Origin: Ananas comosus
Taxonomy: Eukaryota > Streptophyta > Magnoliopsida > Poales > Bromeliaceae
Reading direction: 5' to 3'
NCBI RefSeq assembly: GCF_001540865.1
Contig: NC_033632.1
Coordinates: 5,773,629 to 5,837,628 of the forward strand
Length of the DNA stretch: 64,000 nt
Below are positions 43,836 to 56,412 of this stretch, piece by piece (the stretch's first letter is position 1; every line of letters begins with the position of its first letter). The notes under the pieces were generated by a model, which saw only the letters and a list, made by a program, of their open reading frames with translations, did no database searches and had not been told where the DNA came from. Position numbers and translations under genes: made by a program.

Positions 43836-45142
43836 CTAGTTTTCGCGGGTTTTACCGAGAATAATGGGTATCGGGGTAGGGGTACTACGGCCACCATTAC
43901 AACATCTTCGAATAATCACCGCCGCGGCCACCTCCTCCGCCGGCACGTCGGGCCTGGCGGCCTCGTCGTCGCTCCACGCCCTCTTCTTCGCGCCGCCCCC
44001 GACCCTGACCCCGACGCCGGCTACGTCCACCACGAACCTCTCGTTGAAGAACTGCTCCGCGTGCAGCGGCCACGTCGCGAGCGGCTTCCCGGCGGCCACC
44101 GCCTCCATGAGCGAGTTCCAGCCGCAGTGCGTCACGAAGCCGCCCACGGCCGCGTGCCGCAGGATCGCCCGCTGCGGCGCCCACCCGTTCACGATTCTGC
44201 CCCGCTCCCCGACCCGCCCCTCGAACCCCGCAGGCAGGCACTCGGGCGAGGCGACGTCGAGCTCCTTCTTGACGACCCACACGAAGGGGCGCCCCGCGGC
44301 CTCCAGCCCCAGCGCGATGGCGCGGAGCTGGGCCGGCGTGAAGCGGCCGAGGCTGCCGAAGCAGACGTAGAGCCAGGAGACGACGTCGGAGTGGGGCTGG
44401 GGCTGGGGTTGAAGGGGGAGGTGGACGGGGCCGAGGGTCCAGGAGCGGACGAAGCGGGACATGAGGTCGAGGTAGGGGGCCTCGAACGCGCGGAAGGAGT
44501 TCATGAGCATGCCGTGGGCAAGGGCGTGGGCTTCGGACATGCGGCGGACGAGGTCGGTGGGGTTGGCGACGTGGCCGGGGATCTCGGCGCGGGTGAGGCG
44601 GATGGGGGGGTCGGGGAGCCACGGGAGGAGGAAGGAGGCGTCCTCGTCGTCGACGAGGGCGGGGTCGAGGTGGGGTTTGGCGTGGGAGAGGACGGCGGCG
44701 ACGGCGGTGGAGAAGTGGGAGGTGCCGTGGAAGGAGAGAAGGGGGATGGGGAGGGAGAGGGAGGCGGCGTGGTGGGCGGCCCAGGGGAAGTGGAAGTCAG
44801 CGACGAGGGCGTGGGGGCGGTGGAGGCGGAGGAGGGAGAGGAAGGGGGAGGAGAACTCGTCGCAGGCGGCGATGAAGGCCGGGGAGATGAGGGCGGACGG
44901 CAGGGCCGAGGTCGACTCGGCGCCGTCGGGCAGGCCGGCCGTCGCCGAGGAGAAGGGGGGCAGCAGGACGGGGCGGAGGGACGGGTACGAGGAGGCCAAC
45001 AGCCCGGCGGCCGTCGAGGGCGTCACGGCCACGGAGACCCTCACGCCGCGCTCCGCGAACAGCCTCGCCATGTCCAGCATCGGCAGCATGTGCCCCGCCG
45101 CTAGGCAACGTGCAGAACCATCACGTGCAGCTTCTCTCTCAT
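43836..45142 (-). pseudogene. UDP-glycosyltransferase (family 1 UGT, UGT73-like) pseudogene
   Basis: Would transfer a sugar, probably glucose, from UDP-sugar to a small hydrophobic acceptor in the cytosol. The likely start is ATG 45142 (MREKLHVMVL), followed after a frame change near 45115-45105 by AAGHMLPMLDMARLFAERGV, the acceptor-side N-terminal motif. Later come LTRAEIPGHV, LYVCFGSLGRF and the C-terminal PSPG box: GWAPQRAILRHAAVGGF, HCGWNS and HAEQF, with a final Gln as in glucose-using enzymes. Defects: (1) an indel in the first motif; (2) SDVVSWLYVCFGS lacks about ten residues usually found between WL and the YVCFGS strand; (3) family similarity stops at PAEEVAAAV (about 43915), and an unrelated tail ends at 43836, losing the last 40 or so residues. 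GC content is extremely high, so antisense frames are long but spurious. Sequence error could explain (1), but not all three. Confidence 0.82.
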
Positions 45143-45323
45143 TCTTTCCGCTTCTCACATTTTTCCTTGTTCGCCATTTCTTCCGCATTTTCCTCTTTTC
45201 TTCTTCTTCAAGGGAAAGTGAGCGAGAGGAGAGTGGTCGAGAATGCGGCTGTCGCTCGTTACTTGTTTAGGAGGAAGTGGGAAGAGGTGGCTTTAGGGTC
45301 ATGATAAGGAGGTAGGTGGCAAT

Positions 45324-45903
45324 TAGGGGCGGAAACGAGCCGAGCTCCAGCGAGTTATGTCAACTCAATTCGGCTTGAAATTAATTTCGAGCCTAAATCT
45401 AGGCTCAAGCTCAGCTTGAAATAATTCGAGCGAGTCGAGCGAGCTATTTCGAGTCGATGCGATTCGAGCTCTAAACGAGCCTATTGAAATTCTCGACATT
45501 ATATAAATCATAGTTTAATTTTATATAACATTACTATAATTTGACTGCCAACATGTTCAATAGTTCAAAATACAAATAATTGTAAGAAATGTGGCTAGAG
45601 GTGACTGCCTGACTAGGTGAGGGTCTGAGGGAGAACGAGAAGAGAGAGAGAGAGAGGGAAAAAATTAGGATTTGAGAATTTGAATGTTATTATATTTTAG
45701 GTTATGTGCAACAGTGAAAGTCTGAAGAGAGTGTGTTATGTAATTTAGAGTTGGGCTCAATTGCACGTTGTACTTGTTGGGTTATTTTATGGGAAAATAA
45801 TAGTCCTAATTAAATACCTATATATAATTAAAATACATTATATTTAAATATTATATATATATACTATATATATATAATATATATAATATATATATATATA
45901 TAT

Positions 45904-45937
<34 letters not shown>

Positions 45938-46179
45938 GAATTGACTTTGATACTCTTAAAAGTATCAGTTATTGGTGCTTGTAAATTTTTAGCCATTGAT
46001 TAGAGATATGCGGTTAGGATGATGTGGCCCCCTAGGGTTGAGTGGGTGATTGGTTGATATTATAATCTAATGTTGAAAATGATCCAAGAATAGATCTAAC
46101 GGTACAAAATCTATACAAGCACCAAAATGCTTGGTGCTATATATATATATATATCTATATATATATATATATATACTAT

Positions 46180-46219
<40 letters not shown>

Positions 46220-46398
46220 GAGCTTTTCGAGCCTAATTCGAACGAGCCGAATAATACTCAAGCTCGGCTTGAAATAAATTTCGAGCTTTTTATTTTGTTC
46301 AAGCTCGGCTCATTCAATTTCGAGTCGAGCTCGAGCGAGCCGAATATCGAGCCGAACACGAGTCGAACGCGAGCCGGCTCGCTCGTTTGCCAGCCCTA
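45324..46398. mobile_element. hAT-type non-autonomous element with 8-bp TSD
   Basis: 1,075 bp. Ends TAGGGGCGGAAACGAG and CTCGTTTGCCAGCCCTA are inverse to each other. A perfect 8-bp TSD gtggcaat flanks it (45316-45323, 46399-46406). The sub-terminal regions are full of CGAGC/GCTCG words (about 45335-45490 and 46215-46385). The middle contains long TA runs and a second MITE at about 45940-46140. Confidence 0.88.
45935..46160. mobile_element. Small MITE nested in TA repeats inside the hAT element
   Basis: Non-TA sequence between two TA runs, with inverse sub-terminal words (TTGGTGCTTGTA near 45975; TACAAGCACCAA near 46116). It looks like an element that targets TA repeats. Ends approximate. Confidence 0.5.
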
Positions 46399-46621
46399 GT
46401 GGCAATTAAGCTCTTGTTCCAGAAATGAGCTTTAGGCCTATTTTGGGCGGTTTAAGTGGGGGACGGAAGTATTTCGCTTGAATTTGTGTTCGGACCTAGT
46501 TGGAAACATATTTGTTTTAGAAAAATAATCATATCCGTCGATCCACTCATACCTTAAGCCAAAAATAAATAAATTTTATTTTTAAAGATAATCTTATAAA
46601 TACAACCAACAAAATCTCTAA

Positions 46622-47095
46622 GGGGCCGTTTAGTTGTATGTAGTTGCAACTGCACTGCAGTTATAACTGCATGTAAATGCAAATTCGTTGTTTAGTTTTG
46701 ATGTATTTAACTCTAACTGCTGCAGTAGGAACTACAGGAGAGGGCCCAACTGCACCAGTTCGCACTACGCCCAAATTGGCCGCAGTTCCAACTGCAGCAG
46801 TTGGAGAGAGTAACTTTAAACAAAAGATATGCTTACCTACTGAATTATTTTTAAAATAATTTTTTATTTTTTATTTTTTTTTACATTGGAGGTAATCTCA
46901 CCATCATATATATAAAATTATAAAATTTAAAAAATTATTTTTCAACTGCATGCAACTAAATAAATTATTTATACTTGCACCATTTTCTACTACATCTAAC
47001 CAAACAGGATGTATGTAGTTGTAACTGCCGCATTTTTCAACTGTATGTATCACTAACAACACTGTATTTAAAATTATATCTAACCAAACGGCCCC
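46622..47095. mobile_element. PIF/Harbinger (Tourist-like) MITE
   Basis: 474 bp. Ends GGGGCCGTTTAGTT and AACCAAACGGCCCC are inverse, and the 3-bp TSD taa is present on both sides (46619-46621, 47096-47098). The interior is rich in GCAACTGCA/TGCAGTT words. A 60-codon frame inside is fortuitous. Confidence 0.88.
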
Positions 47096-47098
47096 TAA

Positions 47099-47646
47099 AT
47101 GCAACCCTCAACTAAGAGAAACCAAACAATGGAGCCCGCGCCCACCAACGTCGCCCGCGCCGACTCGCGCCCCTCGTCCCGCGCCCTACGCTTGCTCACG
47201 CCGCCGTTGTGGCCTATGCCGCCACCGCCGCTGCCGTCACCGTCGCCTAAGCCACCACTGCCATTACCGTCGCCGCCTAAGCCACCGCTGCCGTCGCCGC
47301 CTAAGCCACCACCGCCATCGCTCCAGGAGGCCGATCGAACCCTGCACGAAAAGGTTTTCGATGAGAGAGAGAAAGAAATAGGAGGAGGGGATAAGAGAGA
47401 GAGAGTGAGAGAACATGGGAGAGAGAAAGTGTGGGGGGACAACAGGAGTAGAGAAGAGAGAGAGTGGGGACAGCTAGCTGGAGGAAGAAGGAGAGAGAGA
47501 AAGTGGAGGGGGCCACCTTAGGGGAAGAGAGAGAAAGAGAGGAGGGTAGAGGGGGAAGAGAAAGAGCGCGAGAGACAGATAGAAAGAGAGAAAGCCAGAA
47601 ATAGAGAGAGAGAGAGCGCGAGGGGTAGAGTGAGAAAGGGAGAGTG
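47099..47646. repeat. Low-complexity CCG/GA-rich DNA
   Basis: Repeats of CCGCCTAAGCCACC-like units (47220-47320) are followed by 300 bp of purine-rich GAGA text. The overlapping proline-rich and reverse serine/leucine-rich frames are products of composition; no gene called. Confidence 0.55.
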
Positions 47647-49868
47647 TAATATGCGGACTTTTGATACTTGTGTAGGTGTGAGAAAAAGGGTGGAAATAAG
47701 GTGAAACCGTTTTGACGCGAAATTGACGCGAAAACGGATAAATTGGGCCAATATTTCATTATGAGGGACCATATTGCAAATAGCAAAATTACTGGATTAA
47801 GTTGCAAAATGGCTTGATCTTATCCTCTCTCCCTCTCTCTCTCCCTTTGAAGCTGCCAGAAATCAAGAGAGAGAGAGAGAGAGATGGAAAGAAAAGAATA
47901 GATAGAATAACATGAATGAAGTGAATGTAGAAATTGGATCGAGTGATGCAATTGGCGTGATTCGTACCTCTAATCTCCAATTGATGCACGCAGGGTGTTC
48001 GAGAGTGTGAATTAGTGTGATACACATTTCCGATGAGGCGCAATTTAAGTAATTTCGGAAAATCGTGCGAAGGGTCGCATGTAACCTTTCTTTTATCGGA
48101 GTCGACATAGCGAGTCAAGGTGGGTTCCGAGTCGTCGAAAACGGCGAATTTCTCCCTATGTCTATTTTGGTAGAAGCTATATAATATTTGAATTTGCGCA
48201 TCTGGTTTACCTGTTTATTGATCCTCAGACCGTGAAAAATTGAAGCATGATAGAGATTTAGCATTGACATCTGATTATGAGCAGAAGTATGTATATGCAT
48301 TTGCGTATGATGATTTATACTTGAGCATTGTGTTGAATAGACGTAGCTCATGTCCCTGTTTGTGGTTCTCCGTTCATGACTTTGTTTATTGAAAGATATT
48401 ATTGAAAGAGATGCTATTAGCATGAAGTTGAGTTTATATGCAAAGATGAGAACTAATGTAGATCACACTTCTTTCCTCGCCATGATATAGTAATTGTCAG
48501 CAATATTTAGATAGTTTAATTCAAGTCTTGGGAAATCAATTGACATTTCATGTATCTTGATTTAGTCATCTCTTATTCACTTGTATCGCGTATGGCATAT
48601 AGTATGTGATAGAAATGTCATTTTGATGCGTCATTATTAGTCACTTGTATCGTGCATACCACATAGTGTGTGTCAGTGGCCGTGGATAGCGTGGCAATGG
48701 TGTACAGAGATTTGGACATAGAGAGAGCCTTTGTTTATTCTGTCGTGATGTTTGACCTACTGTTCATGCTTTGATTACTCTGAGGACTTTGGATTGGGCA
48801 CTATGATATTGTTGACCATGACATAGACTATAGCCTGCTGATGCCACCTTGAGATGACAGACTTGTGCTATGATATTCGGTAGGGGTCGCTCCCCTTCGA
48901 GTGCCGCTCCGGACGCTGGCCAGTTATATCAGTGATATGTGTACCCTTGGGAAGACGACCCACCTGTGGGAGTGGTGTTCGGGCTGGGGGTAGAGCCTAG
49001 GTGTCGACGGTGCACCTGTGGGAGTGCGAATTCCGACACTAGGCGGGTGCAGGCTTGACCGGACGTACGAGACGGTCGTTGTGATTGGGTATTATTAAAC
49101 ATTGTTGCATACACTACTCCGTTGCTTTCTTTTCCTCTCTCTATATATATAAAAATATGATAGTACAACAGGTATAGAGACAGGTATGGAGAGTTGTTTA
49201 TATCATATGCAGATATTCATTTACTGTTACTTTACATTTGTCTATGCAGGTCATAGTCAGTTAGCCTTCTACTATGCTTGACATTCCTTTACGCTGCTTA
49301 TAGTTGATTAACTTGATTGTCACTTATGATCATTCGTTTATCTGCTTAGTTAGTTTCCTGGTATACTTGCATTTCAACTACTTATGTACCATATATGTTA
49401 TTGTTCATTTGTTAATTTGGCTTCCATTAGACCTAGTGGGAAGGTCGTGGTTATCGATGATCGTACCCACTGGAACTGCTGTTTAGTAGTTCTCACACCC
49501 TTTGGTGGTTTATTTTTCAGGAGTCGTATATTGGCGGTTGATCGAGGTGAGGGGGATCGCGCAGTAGTTAGCATCTCCTAAGGCCACCAGATAGAGTGCT
49601 ATCTTTGTTCAACCTGCTTGTACTGGCGAGGGTCTGGATTGTTTTCGTATACTTTCCTTTGTAGTTGAGGTTTATTTGGTGATATTTGTGTTGTACGGCA
49701 ACTTAGTTGAGAAATAGCGCTCTGATACATGCCATTTGTTTATTCTATACTCCTTGATTCTTGTATTGTGGATGTCTGTCCTGTTCGACCTCGTGAATTG
49801 TTTTGTACTTGTCGTTTTTGTTGCCGCTTCGTTCGAACAGAAAAAACTCTGTCCGTTCCGCGGGTCTG
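47647..49868 (+). repeat. Gypsy (Tekay/Del-like) LTR, plus strand, 3' truncated
   Basis: Begins TGTAATATGCGGACTTT, like the LTR start of the element at 54436 (TGTAATATAACG). Further shared blocks in the same order are GAGTGCCGCTCCGGA (48897), then CGTACCCACTGGAACT and AGTAGTTCTCAC (49465-49495), and a CGCTTCGT..AACAGAAAAAA block (about 49830). The usual CGGGGCGTGACA end is missing, so it is cut near 49868. No internal region follows. Confidence 0.7.
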
Positions 49869-49959
49869 TTTTTTTTTTGTGGACCCAACCTCAGTAAAAA
49901 CGTACCACGTGGAATAGGCTTGTCTCCACTCGCCACGTGGCTTTGTTGTACTGTCAAAT

Positions 49960-49963
<4 letters not shown>

Positions 49964-50012
<49 letters not shown>

Positions 50013-50215
50013 TATATAGAGTTGGACTAGGCTACTATTAATAGCAAAATCTCATTGTTGTTACCAGTTTTTTAGCCTTTGGATCAACTCTTTTCATTAT
50101 TTCTAACCATTGGATTAAATACTATAGCCCAGTGGGGACCACTCAATTTTCATCCAATGATTAAAAACTGATAGAAAAAGAGCGTTTTACCTACTAATAG
50201 TAATTCCCAACCTAA

Positions 50216-50259
<44 letters not shown>

Positions 50260-50260
50260 T
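49964..50260. repeat. (TTA)n/(TA)n flanking a small MITE
   Basis: (TTA)n at about 49964-50004 and TA runs to 50017; then about 200 bp with inverse ends (TTGGACTAGGCTACTATTAATAG; right end TACTATTAGTAGG when reversed) and another TA run at 50222-50258. Probably one TA-targeting MITE at about 50018-50215. Confidence 0.6.
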
Positions 50261-50930
50261 TTAGAGATAGCTCAGGATAAAATTGTCATTTTAAAAGTTA
50301 ACTTATGTTTAACCATTTATTACTCAGGGTAAAACTACCGGTGTATAAAATAGTTTATGATAATTTACTATGATTGTAAGAAAATATATGATATTTTCAA
50401 CTTTATAAAGACCATTCATGACATTTCAGATTTTGAGAGGATATCTATGCAATAGCTCCTATCTTACTCAGAAAAATTCTATACATTTTGAGCACTGCTA
50501 CTGGCGCACTCCAAAGTGAGGTATATATTTTATATCTACTGTATTCAAAAATCATTAATTTTTACTTATCATATTAATTTTTTTTATTTTTACTAAAAAT
50601 TATTTAAATTTATATAATTAAATTTTAGAATAAAGAAGGTAAAATTTATACCCGTTTTTGGGATGCACAAGTGTAATTTCTCATACATTTTTACTGAACT
50701 AACATCCAGCCAACACATGCCGCATGTGCAAATTTGGTAATTTGGCGGGGTACATCACATGGGAATTATTTTGTCGCCTTGCTTATTTGCATCCCATTCC
50801 CGGCTGGTGTCACACTCTGTCCGTGATAGAGCACCGCAGTCTGCAGCTACCCCAACTCTATTTTTGTCAGCCTGCAGCTACTCCAACTCTATTTATCAAC
50901 ACTGAAAGAGCACTGCTGGGGGAGGAGGGA
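50261..50930. other. Intergenic DNA
   Basis: No gene recognised. A GC-richer piece at 50690-50935 has a small duplication (CTGCAGCTAC.CCAACTCTATTT at about 50840 and 50873) but no coding motif. Confidence 0.4.
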
Positions 50931-51420
50931 TAGAATTAGGATAGAATAACATCGGTTTGTTTCTGATAATAGAGCCTTCAAATCGACGATCGATATCATT
51001 GAATATAATTTAAATTACTTGAAATATCTAAAAATTAGATTTCATATTTTTTTTGATATTATTTTCTCGTGAATTAAGTAGACACAAAAATAAACCATTG
51101 AAGATAAATATTCTTTAAAAAGTGATGATGGAATTATTGTACTCAAGATCAACAGCGTAGATCTTGTTTTAAATAGTTTGAAAATATTTCTAACAAAAAT
51201 TTAATTGATTTGAATTTCTTTACACTGTTAAGTGACTGAACGCTTCGTATCAATTATTGAGATACAAATTTTGTGACTCTTTGATTATTAGGTCAAATTA
51301 TAAAGAGAAACATAGAGAGAGAGAATGGTAGAATTTTATACCTTTTGATTTTTTTAGAAATAAACTCAGCCAAAAATATAAAGTAATTAGCTTCAAGCTT
51401 AGAACCTCGGATCTTGACTA
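50931..51420. mobile_element. Degenerate copy of the 61-63 kb foldback MITE
   Basis: Shares the interior of the three copies at 61385-63532: ATCGACGATCG near 50985, TTGAAATATCTA.AAA near 51018, TTTGATATTATTT near 51050, GATCTTGTTTTA near 51163 and TACACTGTTAAG near 51221. Terminal repeats are worn, so the ends are approximate. Confidence 0.65.
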
Positions 51421-52139
51421 TCAAGTCCTAAGTAGAATGCATTAAGTACAATCGATGATTTCAAATTATTCATAAATAAGATTTAAGTGTCAGCTTATGT
51501 GGCCAAGAAATTTATTTTATTTGTTAACTTTTGTTATTAGAACTGGCCTCTCTCAACTTTCAAATTAGACATTTTAGAATTTTTTTGAAAGGGCAATTGC
51601 TTCTATATTCCAAAAAACTTTCAGACTTTTTTATTTACTCTATTTAGAAGACTAATATAAAAAAAAAACTCTTTTAACATTTTAAGTTCTTTCAAGTATA
51701 TTTTTAGAATTAAATTATGTTAGTAAACTATTAGGAACAGCCGTTTTCTTTGTGAAATTACTATTTTGCTCTTCTAAATATACTCTTTTACTATTACCAA
51801 TTTTTTTATTTTCTCTTAAGTTGAAACAAAAGAAGCACTTTGACTTTTTACCCTTTCAAATATATCATTCTATTGTAACTAACTTTTCTTATTTGTCCTT
51901 AAATTAAGGACAAAAGAGATTTTTTAATTCTCTTTTTTTAATTCTCATATAAATTTAATCCAAATTTAATTTGAGATGATTTAACAGGTACTAATAGCAG
52001 AGATATTTTGAATAACGTAGAAATATACATGAGTATATTTGAACAAATTAAAAAAAGTAAAGGTATATAAAATATTTCAGAAGCTAGAGATACTATTGCG
52101 ACGACACTATATATATANATCATCGTGCTCCCTTCCGTA
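51421..52139. other. AT-rich intergenic DNA with an ambiguous base
   Basis: No gene seen. N at 52118 within a TA run, followed by a sharp change to GC-rich LTR-like sequence. Confidence 0.45.
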
Positions 52140-53678
52140 TTGATCAGGGAGGCTCGAGAAGCTCAGAACGCAAACCCATCCTAAACTAAGCCCTATTTCG
52201 GGCTTGGCCGGAGCAAGGTTGCTCCGGCCGGCTTCCGGCAGCACGGCGGCATGCGCGGCGGCCAGGGACGGGTGCGGGGGAGGTGAGGAGTACCGTGCTC
52301 ACCTCGGTTGGCGGCTGGAAGCGGCGGCGGCGGCGGCGGAGCAAACCGAACCCGTACCGGCTTGAGCTTGGGCTCCAAGGGCAATGGCGACCACGGCGGC
52401 CGGCGGGAGGCTCAGGGGCGACGGAGGACGACGAAAGAAGGCCGGGGCGCGAATCGCCCGGCGGCGGGAGGCGGCGGGGACGACGAGCATTGATGCCCTA
52501 GCCGCGGCCATCCGAGAAGATACCAGCTCGGGTCCAGCCAGCTGAGGACTCCGGCGGCGGGGACGCCGATGGAGGTTGAGTGCGGCCGGCCAGGGAGGTC
52601 CGACGTTCACGCCGTCCAGCGGCGGAAGGCAGTGCCGGCGGTGCTGAGACAACTCGAGCTCCCACGGCTCGAGCTCAGCCTCAGGAAGCAGCGGCGGCCA
52701 GCGGCGCGCGAGGACGGCGAGGATAGCCGGTTTCGACGCCGGAGAGGGAGATATCTTCCCAGGAAGCTTCCAAGAGGGTCAGTGGTCGCTTCCCCAGCAA
52801 CTTCGGCAGAGAGGAGGAGAGGGTGGCCGAGAGGGGAGGAGAGGAAGAAGACCATGAGTTTTCCGGCGGCCTGAGTTGCTCGCCGGAGGTCTGGGCACGA
52901 GCACAGGTAGGGCAGGGACCTACTGGGGCTATCTAGGGCACGGTTGGGGAACCAGGTCGGCTAGATCTAGGGTTCCTTGCAAAAGAACCCTAGATGCACA
53001 TTGTATGCAATGTGCAAATTGCACAAAAGTCCACATGAACTACAAATTTCAACCCTAGTCCTGCACAATGGGTAACTCTCGCGCTTTTCCACCTCCACAA
53101 TCGCTCTCGCGCGATTCGGTACATAAAATATTACGACTTTTGCGAATTTCCCGATTTTCCACTCTCGACCCCTTAGCGAACTTATTGCAATTCCTAAAGA
53201 TCCGTCCATCGGATTTCCGATCGGATCACGCCAACGCGTTCAGCACGTCGAGGTATCGAATCTAGCATTTCGTTTCGTCAGATTTGATCTCCGATTCACG
53301 ACGAAATCCAATCTCTCTCCAAAAGGCCAAAATGATGCACAATTACATAAGAAACATGTATTTTCAGATTTTCTCGAAAACCGTGCATCAGATCTAAAAT
53401 CCGTCAGTGCCATTGGTTCCAGAATAGCTGAACCGTTCAAAACGAGCTATTGGATCGCTATGAACGGAGTCCGATACGCGCCGAAAGCCAGCTCTACTCC
53501 GTGGCTTCACCGAAAAACCGAAGTTACTATTCACTTAAGTGAAAACTAATAATCGCGTAACTTCTCCGTTTTAGCTCAGTTTCTCCTGAAACTTGACGAG
53601 TGCTTATGTAATTAAATTACACACATAAACATCGTCAACAGAGAGTTTAGTAGCACTGTAAAATAAAATCTCAGTCCT

Positions 53679-53682
<4 letters not shown>
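52140..53682 (-). repeat. Gypsy (Del/Tekay-like) LTR, minus strand
   Basis: Homologous to 36700-37975 (AAAACCGTGCATCAGAT near 53378, GAGCTATTGGATCGCT near 53443, TTACTATTCACTTAAGTG near 53524). On the minus strand it begins GTAAGGACTGAGATTTTA at 53682; the terminal base is lost beside a CT microsatellite. The left end is undefined. The GC-rich left half (52190-52900) yields spurious frames only. Confidence 0.62.

Positions 53683-53774
<92 letters not shown>
53683..53774. repeat. (CT)n(TA)n compound microsatellite
   Basis: CT repeats then TA repeats directly at the end of the LTR above. Confidence 0.95.
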
Positions 53775-53777
<3 letters not shown>

Positions 53778-54141
53778 AAAGTGTTGCGTTGTAGATCATG
53801 AAATTTTACATGGAGGATCTTGAGGTTACTCTCAAGCAAAGATATCACGGGTTGGTCGATAAAATTATTCTCTTCAATCTACACCTCCATTTTAAATCCA
53901 GGTTAAGCATAAATCCAAATGCAACGTGGGCAGTTATTTGCAGGTCCAAATGTAATACTTAAGTTCCGCTGTGCAAACGATTTAGATTGTAATTTTAAAT
54001 GCAGATCATGACTTAACAAGTCCTCCGGTTCCTATCCTACAAAATGCTTCAGATTGTCACAAATAATTAAAAAAAATTTGATAAATACTACTTGCACTTA
54101 ACATCCAAAATGTGAATTTAATATTACATCATTCAATCTAA
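53775..54141. other. Intergenic DNA
   Basis: No gene or repeat recognised. Confidence 0.4.
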
Positions 54142-54435
54142 GAGTGTATTTGGTTCGTCTTTTTTTCATCCTGAAATTAAAATCAGAATCGATGAATCCG
54201 TTTGGGGGTGTTGGTATGCGAGAATCTCATTCCGATTCAGATTCCTAGATGAAATGGGAATCTCCAAATCACTTCTTTTTCTAATCATGCCTAGAACGTC
54301 GGATTAGAAATTAAATCCAGACGGAAAAAATACACTTTCTAAATGTATCTCAATTATATTTTATATTTTTATTTAAAATTAAATTTATTTTTTTTACATT
54401 AATTTTAAATTATATTATTTAGAAATTAAATATTT

Positions 54436-56107
54436 TGTAATATAACGAACCTTAGCAAATTCACAAGGTTACAGTATAAGTTATCCTTGATTGAGTTGGA
54501 AACGTTTTGTGCAAAATAGACGTAAAAACGGACTTTGAAACTCAAGATTTATATTGTAGAGGACTAAAGTTGAAAGCTGTAGTAGGTGAGGGGCTTTTGA
54601 ACAATTGTTGCCTTTCAACCTTATCCCCACGGCCTTAATTAGGATAGGGAGGTTGTGAGGGATTTAATTAACTTTCTCCTATCTCTCGCTCTAATTTAGC
54701 TCGTGGGCACGGTGGAGAGCTCGAGCTCGGGAGATTTTCGTCGTCGTTTCAGAGAGCCATTCGAGCATGCGTTCGTCGTGGTAGCGCCGTGGAAAGGCCG
54801 GGCGAGCGTGCGGTTTCGCTTCTTTCGACTCCTCACCGTTGTTGGACGCGTTTTAGAGTGGATTAAAGTGATGCTTACCGAATTCTACGAGTTTCCTCCT
54901 AATACTATATGTGTCGACAACATATATTTAGCTTTGTTTAGTATATTGTTTAGCTCGATTCTTAAAATTTCATGCCTATGAACTTGAATTGGAGCGTAGA
55001 AAATTAGCTAAAATATGCATGTTGGACTTGGATTTGACTTAGGAGAAAATTGACGTTTCTACACCGCCATTTGAACAAACTATCAGATTTAGCTCTAGGA
55101 GCCGTTGTTTGATTGTATCACCGCAGTTTGTGGGCGGTGGATACCCAGAATAGTGTAGAATATATTTACGCTCGTGCTAAGGTGCCGAGTGTATTTTTAT
55201 AGTAGTGTTTAGGCTGTTCAGAATTGTCGGGTACCGTTGAGGTTGACGGTGGACCTAGATTGCTATTTTTGCATCAGATTGTGCCGAGAGCACGTGAGTT
55301 CAGTTGTTAGACCCTGTTTACTTGACTATAGCCTGTGAGAGCCTGATTGAGCTCGACAGAGATACGCTTGCATACTCGGTTGGGTAGCGCCCACGAGTGC
55401 CGCTCCGGAGTTGGGCTTTGTGCGTTTGCGTTGGTGTCGTTGTGTCCTGGTTGGATTTGCTCTCCACGGACTGCTTAGTGTGGAGGTAGCTGTTTAGCTT
55501 CGACAGGCTGGGACAGGTGTTTTCACAGTCCCTAGTGAGATTGGGTCAGATTGTACTTTTCTACAGATAGTGGGTGATAGATCGGGATAGTATAGGTGCA
55601 TATAGCTGTAGATTTATTCTAGCTTTCTTACTATACTTATTTACATTTGTAGACTTAGTGGGTAAGCCGTTGCAGTCGATAGCGGTACCCACTGAGGACT
55701 ACTTCTTTTTGCAGTAGTTCTCACGCCCAGTTATTGGAATCTTTTGCAGAGCCTTCTTCTTCGGCTGCTGTTGCTGCTGATTCGGACCGTGAAAAGGGAG
55801 TCGCGAGTTAGATCCCTTCCAAGTTGCTGCTGAGCTAGAATATACCAGCTACAAGTAGTGGTAGTTTTTGAGTTCATATATATACTTATGTTGTATCTCG
55901 CTAGAACGAGCGTTTTGTACACCTGAATTTGATGTATGTATAGTGAGCTTCTATTTTTATATTTAATTTCTTTTAGCAGCTCTATACTACTGGTTGTACT
56001 ATGGTATGATTACAAATACAGCTATCGCTTCGTATATAGAAAAAATTTCTTTGTATGTGGCGGATTTGTCGGCGTGCCCGAGAAAACGAGTAATTCGGGG
56101 CGTGACA
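54436..56107 (+). repeat. 5' LTR of the plus-strand Gypsy element (1,672 bp)
   Basis: TGTAATATAACG...CGGGGCGTGACA. Compared with the 3' LTR it contains an extra block of about 0.9 kb from GGGAGGTTGT (54656) to CAGATTGTACTTTT (about 55548). Confidence 0.9.
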
Positions 56108-56114
56108 GATTAAG

Positions 56115-56127
56115 TTGGTAGCAGAGC
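56115..56127 (+). other. Primer-binding site of the Gypsy element
   Basis: TTGGTAGCAGAGC, seven bases after the LTR, resembles the initiator-Met tRNA PBS TGGTATCAGAGC with one change. Confidence 0.7.
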
Positions 56128-56412
56128 TTAGTATTGGGTCGTTGAGACCTAGGAACCCTAAGTTCAGCAAACTTTAGGAGGGCAAGACGCGAGAGGCGTG
56201 ATTTATCGTAAAAGTCAGTGAGTGATTGTTCTAACTCCTCCTAGAGTGGAGTGAGTGACTGAAGGGGTGGCTGTTTCGGCCAGAAAAATTATGTTGGCTG
56301 CAGACGACATAATTTTGAGGAGAAACAGGGGCCCGGCCGCCTTCCAGACTTTCGTTTGATTGGGTCGAGAGTGTTGGTATTTTATCTGACCCTCTTTTCT
56401 TTTCTTGACAGC

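Noticed and set aside
43897..44622. 241-codon Arg/Pro-rich minus-strand frame
   Set aside because: Alternate frame of the same UGT coding region.
44061..45270. Plus-strand frames of 347 and 255 codons opposite the UGT
   Set aside because: Antisense shadows of extremely GC-rich coding DNA; no motif.
47099..47807. Proline-rich plus-strand frame (140 codons) and Ser/Leu-rich minus-strand frame (168 codons)
   Set aside because: Produced by CCG-type repeats and GA-rich low-complexity DNA.
52193..52874. Frames up to 117 codons in GC-rich DNA
   Set aside because: LTR-derived, no conserved protein motif.
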